Assembly (NCBI RefSeq): GCF_025061645.1
Contig: NZ_JANYMP010000024.1
Location: 19,865-83,864 of the forward strand
Length of the DNA stretch: 64,000 nucleotides
Direction: 5' to 3'
Origin: Umezawaea endophytica
GTDB lineage: Bacteria > Actinomycetota > Actinomycetes > Mycobacteriales > Pseudonocardiaceae
Below, in pieces: positions 61,108 to 64,000 of the stretch; position 1 is the stretch's first letter; each line of letters begins with the position of its first letter. The translations under genes and the position numbers were made by a program. Below the pieces are notes generated by a model. The model did not search any database. It worked only from the letters and a program-made list of their open reading frames with translations, and had not been told where the DNA came from.

Positions 61108-61335
61108 TTGCGCGTAGTCACCAGTCTGGTCCTGACCGCGGGTGTGCTCGGTCTGGCACTCGTCGGCACCGCACAGGCACGACCCGCCGACCCGGCGCCG
61201 CGGTTGTGCCTCGGCGCCGCGGTGGAGCCGCTGTTCAAGGGCCTCAACGGTTCCTGCAACCCGATCCCGCACGGGAGCACGGCGCACGAATGCCCCACCT
61301 GCCCCGGCTACGGTCTCGACAGGCGTGAGGGCTGA
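61108..61335 (+). CDS. Small secreted peptide with four cysteines, TTG start
   Basis: This 75-residue frame starts with TTG, with AAGGAG six bases upstream. It encodes a Sec signal (VVTSLVLTAGVLGLALVGTAQA) and a ~51-residue mature part with Cys in RLCLG, GSCNP, HECPTCPG. It lies on the opposite strand from the protease, sharing the 219-base intergenic region. It is not an ILELQ-type precursor. Function unknown. Confidence 0.6.
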   Translation: MRVVTSLVLTAGVLGLALVGTAQARPADPAPRLCLGAAVEPLFKGLNGSCNPIPHGSTAHECPTCPGYGLDRREG

Positions 61336-61442
61336 CCTGGCCGGACCTCACGGCGGCCGTCGCGGACAAGCGGCGGACAAGGTCGACGCAAGCCACTCCG
61401 GCCAGTCTTCCCGGCACAGCACCCAGCCGGGAGAGGTTCACC

Positions 61443-62081
61443 GTGAAGACCCCAGAGTCGTCCAGCGGGAGTCGCACCACCGTGTGCGTGCCCGAACCGC
61501 TGACCGCGGCGGCCGCCACCGAGATGCTCCAGCACAACCGCGGCTTCAGGATCGTCGCACGCGAACGGATGCGCGAGGCCGACGTCGTGCTGGTGTCGAG
61601 CGAGTCGGGCGACGTCGACTTCGTGCGCTCGCTCCGCGCGGTGCACGAGCAGGGCGGCACGCGGGTCGTCGTCATCCTCGGCTCGCCGTGGACCGCCGAC
61701 CTCTTCACCGCCGTCGGGCTCGGGCTGGCCGCGATCGTTCCGCGCGGCAAGGTCAGCGCGGGTGGTCTGGCGAGGACGCTGGACGTGGTCGCGAAGGGCG
61801 GGGCCGTGTTCCCGCTCGACATCCAGGCCGTCGCGCTGAGGCAGATGCGCGTGGCGCAGCGGGTGCTGGAGCAGCGCGGCATGCTGGCGTGCGGGCTGGA
61901 CACCCGTGAACTCGACCTGCTCCGCGGTCTCGCGGACGGCATGAGCCTCGACGAGATCGGCGCGCGCATGTGCTACTCCAAGCGCACCGTGACCAATGTG
62001 CTGGCAGGCCTCACCTCGCGGCTCGGACTGCGCAACAGGACGCAGGCGGTCGCGTACGCCCTGCGCGCCGGAGTCCTCTGA
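61443..62081 (+). CDS. Orphan LuxR-family regulator with degenerate receiver-like domain
   Basis: This 212-residue protein has a C-terminal LuxR HTH (LDTRELDLLRGLADGMSLDEIGARMCYSKRTVTNVLAGLTSRLGLRNRTQAVAYALRAGVL). The N-terminal domain looks like a receiver without the phosphoacceptor (ADVVLVSSESGDVDFVRSLRAVHEQGGTRVVVILGSPW), so it is probably an atypical or ligand-controlled regulator. GTG start after GGAGAGG. Being next to the lanthipeptide unit, it may be its regulator. Confidence 0.85.
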   Translation: MKTPESSSGSRTTVCVPEPLTAAAATEMLQHNRGFRIVARERMREADVVLVSSESGDVDFVRSLRAVHEQGGTRVVVILGSPWTADLFTAVGLGLAAIVPRGKVSAGGLARTLDVVAKGGAVFPLDIQAVALRQMRVAQRVLEQRGMLACGLDTRELDLLRGLADGMSLDEIGARMCYSKRTVTNVLAGLTSRLGLRNRTQAVAYALRAGVL

Positions 62082-62099
62082 CCGTCCGTTGTGGACGTG

Positions 62100-64000
62100 T
62101 CACGGGTGTGCGGCGGTGTCCCGTTCGGCGACGAGCGCGGCGGGCGATTCGGCCTGCCGCAGGCGTTCGAGCAGGCCCAGCACCCTCGCGGCGTCCGCGG
62201 CGCGCTGCTGCACGACGTAGGAGTGGACCGCCTGGTTCCACCTGCTGGTGGTCCGATCGAGGTCGTCGCGCATCGCGTACACCCAGCCCACGTTCTCGGC
62301 GGTGTCGCCGATCGAGTACTCGTCGTCGTTCTCCACGGCGATGGCCAACGCCTCGTCGTAGTGGTCCGCGGCCTGGTCCAGCCGCCCGGTCCGGCAGGCG
62401 ATGTGGCCCAGGGTGTCCAGGATCGCGGTCATGGCGTGGAAATCGCCGGGCACGACCAGCGTCACGGCCGTTCGCGCCGCCTCCTCCGCCCTCTCGTACT
62501 GCTCGCACCCCGCCGCGTACCAGGCCACGCTCGCCAGCACGCGCAGGGTCAGCGAGGGGTCGTCCAGCGTCCGGTTGATGGCCTCGGCGCGGTCGCACTG
62601 GTCGAGCGCCCCCTGCGAGTCCCCCACGGTCTGGAGGCACTCGGCGAAGGTCAGCAGGCAGAGGACCTGGTCGAACGGCGAGCCCACCACGGTCGCGAGC
62701 GCGACGGACTCCTCCAGCAGCTCGACCGCGTCCGCGAAACCGCCGATGCGTCGGCTGGCGTTGCCCAGCCTGCGCAACGCCAGCAGCAGCACCTCGCCGT
62801 CGCCCAGCGCTCGGGCGGAGGCCAGGCCCACCGTCCACAGCTCGTGGAGCAGGTGCGGGTGGCCGACCTGCTGGTAGTAGGCGGTCTGCGCCCACGCTAG
62901 CCGCCACACGACGCCGTGCCACCCACGAGCCACCGCCTCGTGCTGGGCCGTCACCAGGCAGGCCGCTTCGGCCCGGAACCAGTCCAGCGCCTCCTTCGGC
63001 GTGGTGAACCCCAGCGGCACGCAGCCCGGTTCCGGCGGATCGATCGTGATCCACGGCCTGGTCGGGTCGGTCGGGTCCAGCGGTTTCTGCGCCGCGCACG
63101 CGCTGTGCAGGTAGAAGTCGGTCAACCGCGGCAGCGCGGCGTCCCGTTCCGCCACGGGCAGGTCGGCCGCCCGCTCGAACGCGTACAGCTTGACCAGGTC
63201 GTGCATCCGGTACCGACCGGGCTGGTGCTCCTCGACCAGCGACGCCCGTTCCAGCGCCGACAGCGCCGCGCGGGCCTCGCCCGTGCCGAGACCGACCAGG
63301 CTCGCCGCCGCCGCGAGGCTCAGGTCCGCCTGGGGCGCGAGGCCGAGCAGCCCGAACACCCGCACCAGGTCCGGTGGGAGCGCGGCGGACGACCAGGAGA
63401 ACACCGCCCGCACGCTGACCGCCCCGCCCACGTCCAGCGCGGCCAGCCTCGCGGTCTCGTCGCGCAGCTCGCACACCAGCGACTCCAGCGAGAACCGCGC
63501 GTGCTCCCGCGCACGGGTCGCCAGGATGCTCAGCGCCAGCGGCAACCCACCCAGCAGTGACGTCAGCGCGTCGACCGCGGCGGGCTCGGCGGCCAGCCGC
63601 TCGGGTCCGAGCCGGGTCGCGATCAGCTCCCGGCTCTCCGCGCGGCTCAACGAGGGCACGGTCACGGACGTGGCGCCGTGCGTCGCGGCCAGGCCGTTCA
63701 GGTTGTCCCGACTGGTGATCAGGACCGCCGCCGACGAGCCGCCAGGCAGCAGCGGCGTCACCTGGCCGACGTCCCCCGCGTTGTCCAGCACCAAAAGGAG
63801 CCCGCGGTCCGCGACCAGGCTGCGGTACAGCCCGATCTGGGCGTCCGGTTGGGACGGCACGTCACCGGGTGCGACGCCGAGCGCGGACAGCAGGCTCAGC
63901 AGCGCGACCTGGGGCGGCAGCCGCTCGTCGGTGGGCGAGAACCCCCGCAGGTCGAGGAACACCTGGCCGTCGGGGAACCGGTGGGCGTTGCGGGGGGCCC
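62100..64000 (-). CDS. NB-ARC/STAND ATPase with TPR repeats (partial, N-terminus beyond window)
   Basis: The visible 633 residues start after the P-loop, with NAHRFPDGQVFLDLRGFSPTDERL. Walker B/kinase-2 is present (RGLLLVLDNAGDVGQVTPLLPG), as are the GLPLAL-type motif (LGGLPLALSILA) and the ARC2/winged-helix MHD-like motif (YRMHDLVKLYAFERA). About seven TPR-like repeats occupy the C-terminal half (LGNASRRIGGFADAVELLEESVALA, LDTLGHIACRTGRLDQAADHYDEALAIA). This is the AfsR/SARP-associated STAND architecture; whether the missing N-terminus holds a SARP, HTH or effector domain is not visible. It is convergent with the LuxR-like gene, 18 bases apart. Confidence 0.9.
   Translation of the reverse strand, partial: APRNAHRFPDGQVFLDLRGFSPTDERLPPQVALLSLLSALGVAPGDVPSQPDAQIGLYRSLVADRGLLLVLDNAGDVGQVTPLLPGGSSAAVLITSRDNLNGLAATHGATSVTVPSLSRAESRELIATRLGPERLAAEPAAVDALTSLLGGLPLALSILATRAREHARFSLESLVCELRDETARLAALDVGGAVSVRAVFSWSSAALPPDLVRVFGLLGLAPQADLSLAAAASLVGLGTGEARAALSALERASLVEEHQPGRYRMHDLVKLYAFERAADLPVAERDAALPRLTDFYLHSACAAQKPLDPTDPTRPWITIDPPEPGCVPLGFTTPKEALDWFRAEAACLVTAQHEAVARGWHGVVWRLAWAQTAYYQQVGHPHLLHELWTVGLASARALGDGEVLLLALRRLGNASRRIGGFADAVELLEESVALATVVGSPFDQVLCLLTFAECLQTVGDSQGALDQCDRAEAINRTLDDPSLTLRVLASVAWYAAGCEQYERAEEAARTAVTLVVPGDFHAMTAILDTLGHIACRTGRLDQAADHYDEALAIAVENDDEYSIGDTAENVGWVYAMRDDLDRTTSRWNQAVHSYVVQQRAADAARVLGLLERLRQAESPAALVAERDTAAHP

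Noticed and set aside
1..64000. CRISPR arrays, insertion sequences, integrases, tRNA and rRNA genes
   Set aside because: Looked for spaced direct repeats, transposase motifs and cloverleaf structures; none found by eye.

Overview
The window is high-GC DNA of about 70 % with GTG and TTG starts, ATGA/GTGA gene overlaps, several biosynthetic clusters and many TetR/MarR/AraC/XRE/LuxR/ECF regulators. This points to a filamentous actinomycete, most likely a Pseudonocardiaceae-type genus such as Saccharothrix, Actinosynnema or Lentzea; the genus is inference from style and gene content. I saw no tRNA, rRNA, insertion sequence or CRISPR array.

Layout. 1-6.4 kb: the N-terminus of an adenylation-domain protein leaving the left edge, a triple DUF1707 protein, a SalK-like protein, a TetR-controlled SDR/F420-reductase-like pair, and a DUF4041/GIY-YIG protein coupled to a PH-like protein. 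6.4-15.0 kb: a D-cycloserine-type cassette. On the minus strand, in pathway order, lie a DcsA-like heme arginine hydroxylase, a DcsB-like hydroxyarginine hydrolase, a DcsC-like DapF-fold racemase, a DcsD-like O-ureidoserine synthase, a DcsE-like serine O-acetyltransferase, an SDR and a DcsG-like ATP-grasp cyclo-ligase. A MocR regulator and an EamA exporter, divergent from each other, close the cassette. 15.4-28.8 kb: an NRPS operon on the same strand. It has C-A(Ser)-T-C*-T-E, a vestigial MbtH reading frame, C-T-C-T-C with no A domain, a free-standing A domain and an MFS exporter. There is no thioesterase. An amidase and an aminotransferase run the other way (29.1-31.8 kb).

31.9-43.1 kb: a large membrane protein with a substrate-binding-protein-like exterior; RidA with a divergent MarR regulator and twin operators; an AraC regulator and a methyltransferase; an M20 peptidase and a GlxA-type regulator; and a four-gene operon (DUF485, acetate-type symporter, PEBP, DJ-1). 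43.4-56.4 kb: housekeeping and surface functions, including a serine hydrolase, a two-component system, an ECF sigma factor with its CU044_5270 partner, a GrdE/PrdA-GrdB-like fusion, a CGNR regulator, an SDR/XRE pair sharing an upstream motif, and several small membrane or secreted proteins.

56.6-61 kb: a compact class III lanthipeptide-type locus (secreted S8 protease, LanKC, 39-residue precursor). The precursor has an ILELQ leader motif but no cysteine at all. Beside it lie a decayed LuxR relic, a small cysteine-containing secreted peptide, an orphan LuxR-like regulator and an NB-ARC/TPR protein that leaves the right edge.

The most notable points are the dcs-type cassette next to a serine-activating NRPS with missing A domains (possibly one system making a cycloserine-bearing peptide), and the Cys-free LanKC substrate.
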